Below are positions 1 to 5,999 of a DNA stretch of 11,159 bases, in pieces. How positions within the stretch are numbered: the first letter of the stretch is position 1; each line of letters opens with the position of its first letter. Both the position numbers and the translations under genes were made by a program. The stretch spans positions 1-11,159 of the forward strand of contig DATCKS010000006.1 of NCBI GenBank assembly GCA_036562265.1. Direction: 5' to 3'. Source of the DNA: DASVDK01 sp036562265 [NCBI: Thermodesulfobacteriota bacterium] (lineage in GTDB: Bacteria > DASVDK01). The notes below the pieces were generated by a model. That model was not told the origin of the DNA, did not search any database, and saw only the letters and a list, made by a program, of their open reading frames with translations.

Positions 1-756
1 GGCGTGGTCGTAGTGCTCGTCCCCCATCCGGTCGTACTTGAGGGCGGCGCGCTGGAGCACCCGCTCGACGAGCGGACGGTCGATCACGCCGCGCGCCGCG
101 CGGGCCGCCGCCTCGAGCGCGTTCAGCGCGTAGCGCGCGTCGCCGTTGGCCGACAGCACGAGGTGCTCGCGGGCGTCCGGCGCGAGGACGAGGCCGGTCC
201 GGCCGAGGCCGTGGTCGCGGTCGGCCATGGCGCGGTCGAGGATGGCGCCGATCTCCTCGCGCGTGAGCGGCTCGAGCCGGTAGACCGTGGCCCGCGACCT
301 CAGCGCGGGGATCACCTGGAAGGCGGGGTTCTCCGTCGTCGAGCCGATCAGCGTCACCGTGCCGTCCTCGACGTACGGGAGGATGGCGTCCTGCTGGGCC
401 TTGTTGAACCGGTGGATCTCGTCGATGAAGAGGAGCGTCGGCGCCGCGGCCCGGCGGGCCCCCTCGACCACCCGCCTGAGGTCGGCCACGCCCGCGGTGA
501 CGGCCGACACTTCCTCGAACCGGGCCCCGATCTCCCGGGCGATCAGGCGGGCCAGGGTGGTCTTGCCGGTGCCGGGCGGGCCCCAGAGGATCATCGACGG
601 CGCGACGCCGGCCTCGATGGCGAGCCTGAGCGGCTGCCCCTCCCCGACGAGGTGCGCCTGGCCGACGTACTCGGCGAGCGTCCTGGGGCGCATGCGGTCG
701 GCGAGCGGCGCGCGCCCCTCGCGCGCCTTCGCGCGCGCCGTCTCGAAGAGGTCCAT
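1..756 (-). CDS. rarA: Replication-associated recombination protein A (AAA+ ATPase), 3' end cut by window edge
   Basis: RarA (MgsA/YcaJ in E. coli, related to eukaryotic WRNIP1 and clamp loaders) is a cytoplasmic ATPase that acts on single-strand/double-strand DNA junctions at stalled forks. I translated the reverse strand: 252 residues are visible from the ATG at 756-754, and the frame stays open to base 1, so roughly the C-terminal 40% of a usual 430-450-aa protein is missing. Visible motifs are Walker A GPPGTGKT (59-66), Walker B LLFIDEIHRFNKAQQD (108-123), sensor 1 GSTTENP (138-144), the conserved LRSRATVYRLEPL with its arginine finger region (152-164), and the sensor 2 region ANGDARYALNALE (203-215). 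The visible part ends in the family-typical KYDRMGDEHYDH, just before the tetramerisation domain. There is no Shine-Dalgarno before the ATG. The gene is divergent from the unknown pair at 938-2214. The family call is secure. Confidence 0.96.
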   Translation of the reverse strand, partial: MDLFETARAKAREGRAPLADRMRPRTLAEYVGQAHLVGEGQPLRLAIEAGVAPSMILWGPPGTGKTTLARLIAREIGARFEEVSAVTAGVADLRRVVEGARRAAAPTLLFIDEIHRFNKAQQDAILPYVEDGTVTLIGSTTENPAFQVIPALRSRATVYRLEPLTREEIGAILDRAMADRDHGLGRTGLVLAPDAREHLVLSANGDARYALNALEAAARAARGVIDRPLVERVLQRAALKYDRMGDEHYDHA

Positions 757-765
757 ACGACAGAG

Positions 766-771
766 AGTGTA
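766..771 (-). promoter_or_regulatory. Candidate -10 box for rarA
   Basis: On the minus strand TACACT lies only 9 bases before the rarA ATG. I see no -35 match 16-18 bases further upstream and no Shine-Dalgarno between box and start codon. If this is the real -10, transcription would begin within about 2 bases of the ATG, giving a leaderless mRNA. The box is weak on its own; the same layout at two other genes here raises its credibility. Confidence 0.35.
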
Positions 772-886
772 GCGCCCGTGAGACGGGTCGCGGCTGGGTG
801 TGCCGCCGGAGGGCACCCCTCCGCGCCCCTTTGAACAGCTTGCATACCCGAATCGTCCAAGCCTGCGAAAACGCTGGTGCGGCCAT

Positions 887-924
887 GTGGCCCGGGCTTT
901 GCAAAACCGTGGCCCAGGCTGTTC
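887..924 (+). repeat. Imperfect direct repeat, two 16-bp units, 22-bp period
   Basis: Units 887-902 and 909-924 both begin GTGGCCC, then one variable base, then GGCT, and match at 13 of 16 positions. The first unit contains the -24/-12 promoter. The second covers the expected transcription start and has lost the -12 GC. The 22-bp spacing is close to two helical turns. It could be a duplicated promoter core or a repeated protein-binding site. Confidence 0.6.
888..903 (+). promoter_or_regulatory. Sigma-54 (RpoN) -24/-12 promoter
   Basis: The sequence TGGCCCGGGCTTTGCA fits the RpoN consensus TGGCAC-R-N4-TTGCW with one mismatch. The invariant GG (889-890) and GC (901-902) are separated by exactly 10 bases. 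A start about 12 bases after the GC falls near 914, leaving a leader of about 24 bases that carries the GGAGG at 928-932 and leads to the ATG at 938. Position and orientation both fit. Upstream, around 837-865, an imperfect inverted repeat (GCTTG at 839-843, CAAGC at 858-862) could be part of an activator site; that part is speculative. Expression would need an RpoN and an enhancer-binding ATPase encoded elsewhere. Confidence 0.7.
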
Positions 925-937
925 GACGGAGGTGTGG

Positions 938-1570
938 ATGACGAGATCCAGGCCGCCCGACGTGCCCGCCATCCTCCCCGAACGCTCCGCGCTCGAGTTC
1001 TTCAACGAGCGCGTGACCAGCGCGCTCGTGAACCAGCGCGTGGACGCCACCGACGACGCCCGGTTCTACCTCGTCACCCTGCTCAACGACCGCCTCAACG
1101 CGAACCGCGCCGGCCCCGGCGCCGACAGGGACCTCGAGGACGAGCCGCTCGCCCTCGTGCTGGCGCGCGCGCTCCAGGCGAGCCTCAGCGAGCAGGTCGC
1201 CCTCCTCAAGGCGCTCGGCGACCGCGCCCTCTACGTCTCGGGCGTCTTCTCCGACAGCCTCGCCCGACACGTGGTGGACGTGGACTACTACGTCTCCATG
1301 GGGGAGATGGCGTACGGCAAGCTCGCCGGCGTCATGAAGGGGGGCCGCCGGCCCTCGGCCTACGCGGAACTCTACGACGAGCTGGCGTCGCGCTTCCCGG
1401 TCTTCGTCGAGGTGCTGAACGAGGTGAGCGAGGGGCTCTCGCTGACGAGCAACTCGGCACTCCTCAGGCTCTACGAGCGGTGGCTGCGCACCGGCAGCCG
1501 CCGGGCCGCCGAGAAGCTCTCGAAGGAGGGGATCGTGCCGACGCCGGTCCCGACGAAGTACCTGCAGTGA
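938..1570 (+). CDS. Conserved-looking protein of unknown function (210 aa), first gene of a coupled pair
   Basis: I do not recognise a named domain. The start is the ATG at 938, with GGAGG at 928-932 five bases before it; longer in-frame starts run back over the promoter. The 210-residue product has no signal peptide or membrane segment, so it is probably cytoplasmic. It looks alpha-helical and acidic, with blocks that read like conserved motifs: ALEFFNERVTSAL (18-30), DDARFYLVTLLNDRL (39-53), ALGDRALYVSGVFSDSL (92-108), VDVDYYVSMGEMAYGKLA (113-130), and a C-terminal VPTPVPTKYLQ tail (200-210). From memory, similar hypothetical proteins occur in deltaproteobacteria; I cannot verify this here. 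A sigma-54-type promoter lies just upstream. The stop overlaps the start of the next gene by four bases, so the two products are probably made together and may interact. Confidence 0.88.
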   Translation: MTRSRPPDVPAILPERSALEFFNERVTSALVNQRVDATDDARFYLVTLLNDRLNANRAGPGADRDLEDEPLALVLARALQASLSEQVALLKALGDRALYVSGVFSDSLARHVVDVDYYVSMGEMAYGKLAGVMKGGRRPSAYAELYDELASRFPVFVEVLNEVSEGLSLTSNSALLRLYERWLRTGSRRAAEKLSKEGIVPTPVPTKYLQ

Positions 1571-2214
1571 GCCACGGCGTCCTCCGCGAGATCCAGGCGA
1601 GTCTCGAGCGGACGTACGACCTCGCGCTTCCGGTCGAGGTCCAGGATTACCTGCTCGACGGCGAGGCGGCCGCGGCGCTCCAGGTCTCCGACGACAGCGT
1701 CCTCGTCCTGCAGGGCGAGGAGGGGACGCTCGACCTCGGCGTCTACCTGTCGCCCTCCTCGCTCGAACGCCTCTCGCGCCGCGATCCGTTCACGCGTCTC
1801 GACGGCGAGAACCTCTCGGCCTTCTGCGCCGCGACGGAGGAGGTGAGCCACTTCACCTACCTCGTCTGGAGCGCGATGTACGCGCGCCGCGTCACGCGGC
1901 TCGAGCTCGAGCTGCAGGCCGAGGTGGACAAGTTCGTGACGGCGGCGCTCTGCCTCGAAGCCCAGGGCGCCGGCGGCTCGCCCGAGGCGCTCGCCGAGCG
2001 GCTCTTCGAGCGCTTCGAGTTCAAGGCCGGTCTCGACGAAGAGAGCCGCGAGCGCTACCGGACCGCCAACGCCCTCGGCGGCCGCTACTGCCGCTCGCTC
2101 GCGCGCCGCTACCTCGGCCGCGATCGCCAGATCGGCGCCATGATGACCGAGCTGCGCCGCTTCTACCGCCTCCCGCAATCCGGCAAGCTCGAGACCGCAG
2201 GCGCCGTCGCGTAA
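1567..2214 (+). CDS. Protein of unknown function (215 aa), second gene of the coupled pair
   Basis: This gene starts with the GTG at 1567, whose bases overlap the previous stop (GTGA), the usual sign of translational coupling. The open frame runs much further upstream, but that part lies inside the 210-aa gene in another frame and is a GC-rich shadow. The 215-residue product has no signal peptide or membrane helix. The first 75 residues look like a mixed alpha/beta unit (SDDSVLVLQGEEGTLDLGVYLSP, 41-63). The central part is strongly helical, with CAATEEVSHFTYLVWSA (87-103) and RLELELQAEVDKFVTAALC (111-129), followed by an Arg-rich segment (161-199). The motif-like EEVSHFTYLVWSA suggests a buried functional helix, but I assign no activity. 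Stop TAA at 2212-2214. Confidence 0.87.
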   Translation: MSHGVLREIQASLERTYDLALPVEVQDYLLDGEAAAALQVSDDSVLVLQGEEGTLDLGVYLSPSSLERLSRRDPFTRLDGENLSAFCAATEEVSHFTYLVWSAMYARRVTRLELELQAEVDKFVTAALCLEAQGAGGSPEALAERLFERFEFKAGLDEESRERYRTANALGGRYCRSLARRYLGRDRQIGAMMTELRRFYRLPQSGKLETAGAVA

Positions 2215-2218
2215 GGGC

Positions 2219-2250
2219 GCCCCGCGAAGCGGGGCCGGGCGGAAGGCCCG
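2219..2250. terminator. Tandem GC hairpins between convergent genes
   Basis: A perfect 7-bp stem (2219-2225 with 2229-2235, GAA loop) is followed at once by a 5-bp stem (2236-2240 with 2246-2250, GGAAG loop). They lie five bases after the stop of the 215-aa gene and before the end of the convergent acyltransferase gene. There is no T-tract on either strand, so a classic intrinsic terminator is uncertain. U-less hairpin ends are common in very GC-rich genomes. Confidence 0.5.
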
Positions 2251-2282
2251 AGCGCCGGCAGAGCGGTCCGCGGGCGGCAGGG

Positions 2283-3245
2283 TCAGGTCGACACCCTGGC
2301 GGGGTCCGGTCGACTCCGGCGCGCCTCGGGGGTCGTCTTCCAGCGCTGATGCCACCAGACCCACTGCTCGGGGTGGCGTCGTACGGCCGCCTCGATCCGC
2401 CGCGTGCACTCCGCCACGATCGCCTCGGCCGCCCTGGCCCTGGCCTCCCCCGTGAGCCCCGGCGGCGCCGGCGGCAGCGGCGGCTCGACCTCGAGCAGGT
2501 AGCGGCCGTCCGGCTGCCGCGTGCAGAAGAGCGTGAAGACGGGGGCGCCGGTCGCGAGGTGGAGGACGCCAGGCCCCCGCGTCGTGTAGGCCGGTCGGCC
2601 GAAGAACGGGACGAAGCAGCCGTCGACGTCCGTGTCCTGGTCGATCAGGAGGCCGAGGACGTGGCCTTCCCGCAGCGCCCGCAGGATGGGACGGGGGCCC
2701 TCGTCGCGCTGGATCGTGCGGATCCCGGAGGCGGCGCGAAGCTCGACGAGGAGGTCGTTCACCCGCGGGTCCCGGAACCGCGTGGCCACCACCTGGACCG
2801 GCACGCCGCGGCGGGCGCAGACGGCCGCGAGGAGTTCCCAGTTGCCGAGGTGCGCGGTGACGGCAAGGCCGCCGGTCCGCTCGCGCGTGAGGCGGTCGAG
2901 CACGCCGTCCGGGTCCTCGACCCGGACGAGGTCGGCGAGCGCCGCGTCCGACAGCCGCGTGAGCCGCACGGTCTCGACGAAGACCTGCGCGAAGTGGCGG
3001 AAGGTGGCCTCGGCGATGGCCGCCCGATCGGCGGCCGACTTCTCCGGAAAGGCGAGGGCGAGGTGCTCGGCCATCCGCTGCCGCTCGCGCGGCAAGAGCC
3101 GGAACGCGAGCCGGGCGGCCAGGCCGGCGAGCCCGCTCGCCGCCGGCGCGGGCAGCGTCGAGAGCGCCGCGCGGCTCCCTGCGACGAACGGGTAGAGGAG
3201 GGTGCGGCGCAGCCGCCTGGGGACGGAAGGGATCGCGATCGCCAT
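2283..3245 (-). CDS. Lysophospholipid/lipid A acyltransferase, LpxL/HtrB family
   Basis: Members of this family transfer a fatty acyl chain from acyl-ACP to a lipid A precursor or a related lipid at the inner face of the cytoplasmic membrane. The frame is open further upstream, but the ATG at 3245-3243 gives 320 residues, near the family's usual 290-320, with a basic N-terminus (PRRLRRTLLYPF, 9-20). Family signatures are the catalytic H-x4-E in AHLGNWE (131-137), the GHVLGLLIDQDTDVDGCFVPFFGRPAYTT region (194-222), and the C-terminal PEQWVWWHQRWKT (292-304). The first 60 or so residues are moderately hydrophobic but show no clear transmembrane helix. Neighbouring lipid A genes are absent, so the exact acceptor (lipid A, phosphatidylinositol-type or ornithine lipid) is open. 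I give no symbol because lpxL, lpxM and htrB paralogues cannot be told apart here. Confidence 0.9.
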   Translation of the reverse strand: MAIAIPSVPRRLRRTLLYPFVAGSRAALSTLPAPAASGLAGLAARLAFRLLPRERQRMAEHLALAFPEKSAADRAAIAEATFRHFAQVFVETVRLTRLSDAALADLVRVEDPDGVLDRLTRERTGGLAVTAHLGNWELLAAVCARRGVPVQVVATRFRDPRVNDLLVELRAASGIRTIQRDEGPRPILRALREGHVLGLLIDQDTDVDGCFVPFFGRPAYTTRGPGVLHLATGAPVFTLFCTRQPDGRYLLEVEPPLPPAPPGLTGEARARAAEAIVAECTRRIEAAVRRHPEQWVWWHQRWKTTPEARRSRPDPARVST

Positions 3246-3257
3246 CGGGCCGCCGTA

Positions 3258-3266
3258 AGGGTAGCA
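3258..3266 (-). promoter_or_regulatory. Candidate extended -10 for the acyltransferase gene
   Basis: Reading the minus strand, TGCTACCCT matches an extended -10 (TGn followed by TACCCT). It ends 12 bases before the ATG at 3245 (3246-3257 lie between), which implies a leader of about 5-6 bases with no usable Shine-Dalgarno. No -35 match is visible; an extended -10 can act without one. Confidence 0.45.
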
Positions 3267-3364
3267 TTCCGGGCGCGACCCGCCGATCCGCCGGTCGGGA
3301 GCGCCAAGGCCCACGCGACCTGCGACGAGGGCGATAGAGCGCGCGAAGGGGCGCGGCGGCGGGG

Positions 3365-3373
3365 TGGTATGCT
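3365..3373 (+). promoter_or_regulatory. Candidate extended -10 for pyrE
   Basis: TGGTATGCT fits TGn-TATGCT, an extended -10 close to consensus. The predicted start near 3380 gives a leader of about 60 bases that holds a GC-rich hairpin and the pyrE ribosome binding site. No -35 match is present. It is the best sigma-70-type match in the 194-base divergent region. Confidence 0.5.
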
Positions 3374-3391
3374 TGGTGGCCGACGGGCTGC

Positions 3392-3415
3392 CGGCCGGCC
3401 CGGAGACGCCGGCCG
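3392..3415 (+). promoter_or_regulatory. GC hairpin in the pyrE leader
   Basis: CGGCCGG (3392-3398) pairs with CCGGCCG (3409-3415) over a 10-base loop, 13 bases before the GGAG of pyrE. The arms are nearly self-palindromic, so alternative pairings exist. Pyrimidine genes are often controlled through leader hairpins, but there is no T-tract or leader peptide here. Regulation is only a possibility. Confidence 0.3.
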
Positions 3416-3439
3416 ACCGCACCCGGGCGGAGACCAGCG

Positions 3440-4108
3440 ATGACCGACACCGAGCGCGCCAGGCGGGTCGCCGAGCACCTCATCCGCATCCGCGCGGTGC
3501 ACTGCAACCTCGAGAACCCGTTCGTCTTCACCTCGGGGATCCTCTCACCGGTCTACGTCGACATCCGGCGACTGATCGGCTTCCCGGCCGAGCGGCGGGA
3601 GGTCATGGACCTCATGGCGCGCATGGTCGAGCTTGAGATCGGTCTCGAGGCGTTCGACGTGGTCGCCGGCGGCGAGACCGCCGGCATCCCGTACGCCGCG
3701 TGGCTGGCTGAACGGCTCGACCGGCCGATGATCTACGTGCGCAAGCAGCCGAAGGCGTTCGGCCGCGGCGCGCAGATCGAGGGGCGCCTCGAGGAGGGGC
3801 AGCGCGTCCTCCTCGTCGAGGACCTCGTCACCGACGGCGGCAGCAAGTTCAACTTCCTGCGAGGCATCCGCCAGGCCGGCGCGACGGTCGGGCACCTGGT
3901 CGTCGTGTTCGAGTACGGCACCATCCCCGAGACCCGGCCCGCGCTCGCGGCCGAGGGGGTTGAGCTCCATTCCCTCACGACCTGGGCGACGCTGCTCGAC
4001 GTGGCCGAGTCGAAGGGCTACTTCTCGCCGGTCGAGATCGCCGAGACGCGGCGCTTCCTCGCCGATCCCAAGGCCTGGGGCACCACCCGCCGGCAGGCAG
4101 GCGCCTGA
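3440..4108 (+). CDS. pyrE: Orotate phosphoribosyltransferase
   Basis: PyrE joins orotate to PRPP to form orotidine 5'-monophosphate, the fifth step of de novo pyrimidine synthesis, in the cytoplasm. The 222-residue length is typical. Visible signatures are TSGILSPVYVDIR (31-43) in the substrate-binding N-terminal part, the dimer-loop-type VRKQPKAFGRG (100-110) with catalytic/PRPP-contacting basic residues, and the PRPP motif VLLVEDLVTDGGSK (123-136). The ATG at 3440 has GGAG seven to eight bases upstream. The stop overlaps the next start as TGATG, so the amidohydrolase-like gene is probably made from the same mRNA. The product could act on another base, but the combination of motifs is that of OPRTase. 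Confidence 0.96.
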   Translation: MTDTERARRVAEHLIRIRAVHCNLENPFVFTSGILSPVYVDIRRLIGFPAERREVMDLMARMVELEIGLEAFDVVAGGETAGIPYAAWLAERLDRPMIYVRKQPKAFGRGAQIEGRLEEGQRVLLVEDLVTDGGSKFNFLRGIRQAGATVGHLVVVFEYGTIPETRPALAAEGVELHSLTTWATLLDVAESKGYFSPVEIAETRRFLADPKAWGTTRRQAGA

Positions 4109-5778
4109 TGGCCGACCGTCCGCTCCGCGCCCCCCTGGCGGCGGTCACGGCGCCGCACGAACTCGCCGCCGCGGCCGGGCAGGCGATCCTTGCCCGCGGC
4201 GGGACCGCCATCGATGCGGCCATCGCCGTGGCGGCCGTCCTGTCCGTCGTCTACCCGCACATGACCGGCATCGGCGGCGACGGGTTCTGGCTCATCGCCG
4301 ATCCCGCCGACCGCGGCCCCGACGGCGCCGTGCGCGTCCGCGCCATCGACGCCAGCGGCCGGGCCGCCGCCGCGGTCAGCCGCGAGGCCTACAGCGCCCG
4401 CGGCGCCATCGTGCCCTGGCGCGGGCCTGCCGCGGCGCTGACCGTCCCGGGCGCGGTGGACGGCTGGTGGGAGGCCCACCGGCACTCGGTCGAGCGGTGG
4501 GGCTCGACCCTCGCGTGGGCCGACCTCCTCGAGCCGGCCATCCGGTACGCCGAGCGCGGCTACCCGTGCTCGGCGAGCCAGGCGCGCTGGACGGCCGTGA
4601 ACCTCGACACGGAGGACCAGGCGCGCAAGGCGCTGCAGCGCTTCGACGAGTGGGCGTCGACCTACCTCGTGAACGGCCGCCCGCCGCAGGTCGGCGAGGT
4701 CGTCACGAACCGGGCGCTCGCGCGGACGCTCGGCGAGATCGCCGCAGACGGCCGGGAGACGTTCTACCGGGGCCGGGTGGCGGCCGCGCTCTGCGCCGGC
4801 CTTGCCGAGGTCGGCAGTCCCCTCACCGCCGAGGACTTCGCCGCGCACCAGGCCGAGTGGGTGGAGCCGATCCGGCTCGCGTGGCGGGGGCTCGAGATCT
4901 TCGCCATGCCGCCCTCCACGCAGGGGGTGGCGGCGCTGCAGATCCTCGGCATCCTCGACGCCGCCGGGGTCGCCGACACCCCCGACAGCTCGGCCGACCG
5001 CATCCACCTCGTGGCCGAGGCAACCCGGCTCGCCTTCGCCGACCGCGACCGCTTCGTGGCCGACCGCGATCACATGCCGGTCGCCGTGGACCGCCTGCTC
5101 GACCCGGCCTATCTCGCCGCGCGCGCGTCGCTCATCGACCGCAAGCGCGCCATGGTGGCCGTGAAGCCCGGCCTGAGTACCACCGGGGGCGTCGCTGCGG
5201 GACCGGCCGACGGCGACACCGTCTGGTTCGGCGCGGTCGATCCGGCCGGCCGCATGGCGTCCGTCATCCAGAGCCTCTACTTCGACTTCGGCTCGGGGAT
5301 CGTGCCGCGGGGGACCGGCGTCCTCCTGCAGAACCGCGGCGCCGGCTTTCGCCTCGAGCCGGACCACCCCAACGTCCTGGCGCCGCGCAAGCGCCCCTTC
5401 CACACCCTCTGCCCCCTCCTCGTCACCAGCGGCGGCGCGCCGCACGCGGTCATCGGCACGATGGGCGGGGACGGCCAACCGCAGACGTGCGCCATGCTCG
5501 CGCTGCGCCTCTTCGTCGACGGCCTCGACCCCAGGGCGGCCGTCGAGGCGCCGCGCTGGCTCTACGGCCGCACGTGGGGCGCGGCCACGCTCACGCTCGC
5601 GCTCGAGGCGGAGCTGTCCCAGACGGCGCGCGAACTCAGGGAGCGCGGCCACCCGGTCGAGGTCCTCGGCTCCCGCGTCGACCAGATGGGGCATGCCGGC
5701 GTGATCCGCCTCGACCCCGCGGGGGTCCGCCTCGCGGCGGCCGACCCGAGGAGCGACGGCGCCGCGATCGGCTTCTAG
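4108..5778 (+). CDS. Gamma-glutamyltransferase-fold Ntn hydrolase, oxamate amidohydrolase (HpxW)-like
   Basis: This family is made as a proenzyme that cuts itself to expose an N-terminal Thr nucleophile. The 556-residue product has the family's N-terminal signature (GGTAIDAAIAVAAVLSVVYPHMTGIGGDGFW, 31-61). The cleavage site is D370/T371 in GDTVWFGAVD (369-378), and YFDFGSGIVPRGTGVLLQNR (391-410), RPFHTLCP (429-436) and TMGGDGQPQT (451-460) follow. Classical GGT has TTHxSVVD at the cleavage site and NNQMDDF for gamma-glutamate binding; here these read TVWFGAVD and LQNRGAGF, so glutathione hydrolysis is unlikely. From memory, GDTVW, FGSGIV, QNRGA and PRWLxGRTWG resemble Klebsiella HpxW, which hydrolyses oxamate in purine/urate breakdown. 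There is no signal peptide, unlike periplasmic GGT. It overlaps the pyrE stop by one base. The fold is certain; the substrate is inferred. Confidence 0.88.
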   Translation: MADRPLRAPLAAVTAPHELAAAAGQAILARGGTAIDAAIAVAAVLSVVYPHMTGIGGDGFWLIADPADRGPDGAVRVRAIDASGRAAAAVSREAYSARGAIVPWRGPAAALTVPGAVDGWWEAHRHSVERWGSTLAWADLLEPAIRYAERGYPCSASQARWTAVNLDTEDQARKALQRFDEWASTYLVNGRPPQVGEVVTNRALARTLGEIAADGRETFYRGRVAAALCAGLAEVGSPLTAEDFAAHQAEWVEPIRLAWRGLEIFAMPPSTQGVAALQILGILDAAGVADTPDSSADRIHLVAEATRLAFADRDRFVADRDHMPVAVDRLLDPAYLAARASLIDRKRAMVAVKPGLSTTGGVAAGPADGDTVWFGAVDPAGRMASVIQSLYFDFGSGIVPRGTGVLLQNRGAGFRLEPDHPNVLAPRKRPFHTLCPLLVTSGGAPHAVIGTMGGDGQPQTCAMLALRLFVDGLDPRAAVEAPRWLYGRTWGAATLTLALEAELSQTARELRERGHPVEVLGSRVDQMGHAGVIRLDPAGVRLAAADPRSDGAAIGF

Positions 5779-5806
5779 GGGCGGCGCGAGTCGGGCCGCC
5801 TCGCTG

Positions 5807-5862
5807 GGGGCGCTTTCGGTCACCCGGTGACGCGGATCGTCACCGCGCCGCGAAGGCGCCCC
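5807..5862 (+). other. Nested, switchable stem structure after the hpxW-like gene
   Basis: A 12-bp outer stem (5807-5818 with 5851-5862, one G-U pair) encloses a perfect 8-bp hairpin (5825-5832 with 5838-5845, loop CGGAT). A third copy, GTCACC at 5819-5824, can pair with the same GGTGAC and compete with the inner hairpin. It lies 28 bases after the stop at 5778 and about 140 bases before the 618-aa gene. No T-tract follows. It could be a processing or termination structure for the upstream mRNA, or a control element in the next leader. The remainder of the 221-base gap (5779-5999) shows no gene. Confidence 0.45.
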
Positions 5863-5909
5863 GGCGCGACGCGCGCCAGGCGCTCGATTCTGCTGCAGCG
5901 GCGCGGGGT

Positions 5910-5915
5910 TACCCT
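5910..5915 (+). promoter_or_regulatory. Weak candidate -10 before the 618-aa gene
   Basis: TACCCT, the same hexamer seen before the acyltransferase and cupin genes, lies 84 bases before the ATG at 6000 and just after the nested stem structure. The -35 position (5887-5892, ATTCTG) is a poor match. I list it because this gene needs some start signal in this gap and nothing better is visible. Confidence 0.25.
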
Positions 5916-5999
5916 CGAATCCGGGCGAGCCCCAGGGGCACGGATCCTGCACGCCACGGCGTGACGCATCCCGTCCCCTGTGGGAGACATCGCCGAGCG

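Noticed and set aside
4-834. Plus-strand open frame of 276 codons over rarA
   Set aside because: rarA on the opposite strand has Walker A, Walker B and sensor motifs, so this is its shadow.
1471-3531. Long minus-strand open frame of 686 codons spanning the unknown pair and the acyltransferase gene
   Set aside because: It is in another frame from the acyltransferase for much of its length, is Arg/Pro/Ala-rich without family motifs, and crosses the convergent gap; open shadow frames are expected at this GC content.
4108-5778. Classical periplasmic glutathione-degrading gamma-glutamyltransferase
   Set aside because: No signal peptide, and the key substrate-binding residues after the nucleophile differ from those of GGT.
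4018-5952. Minus-strand open frame of 644 codons opposite the hpxW-like gene
   Set aside because: It lies antisense to a gene with clear catalytic motifs. Its translation has the Arg/Gly/Asp/Val composition typical of GC-rich antisense frames.
3960-5999. Upstream extension that would make the 618-aa protein a 1298-aa protein
   Set aside because: The extension overlaps pyrE and the hpxW-like gene out of frame and is low-complexity Arg/Pro/Gly. The ATG at 6000 marks a sharp change in composition.
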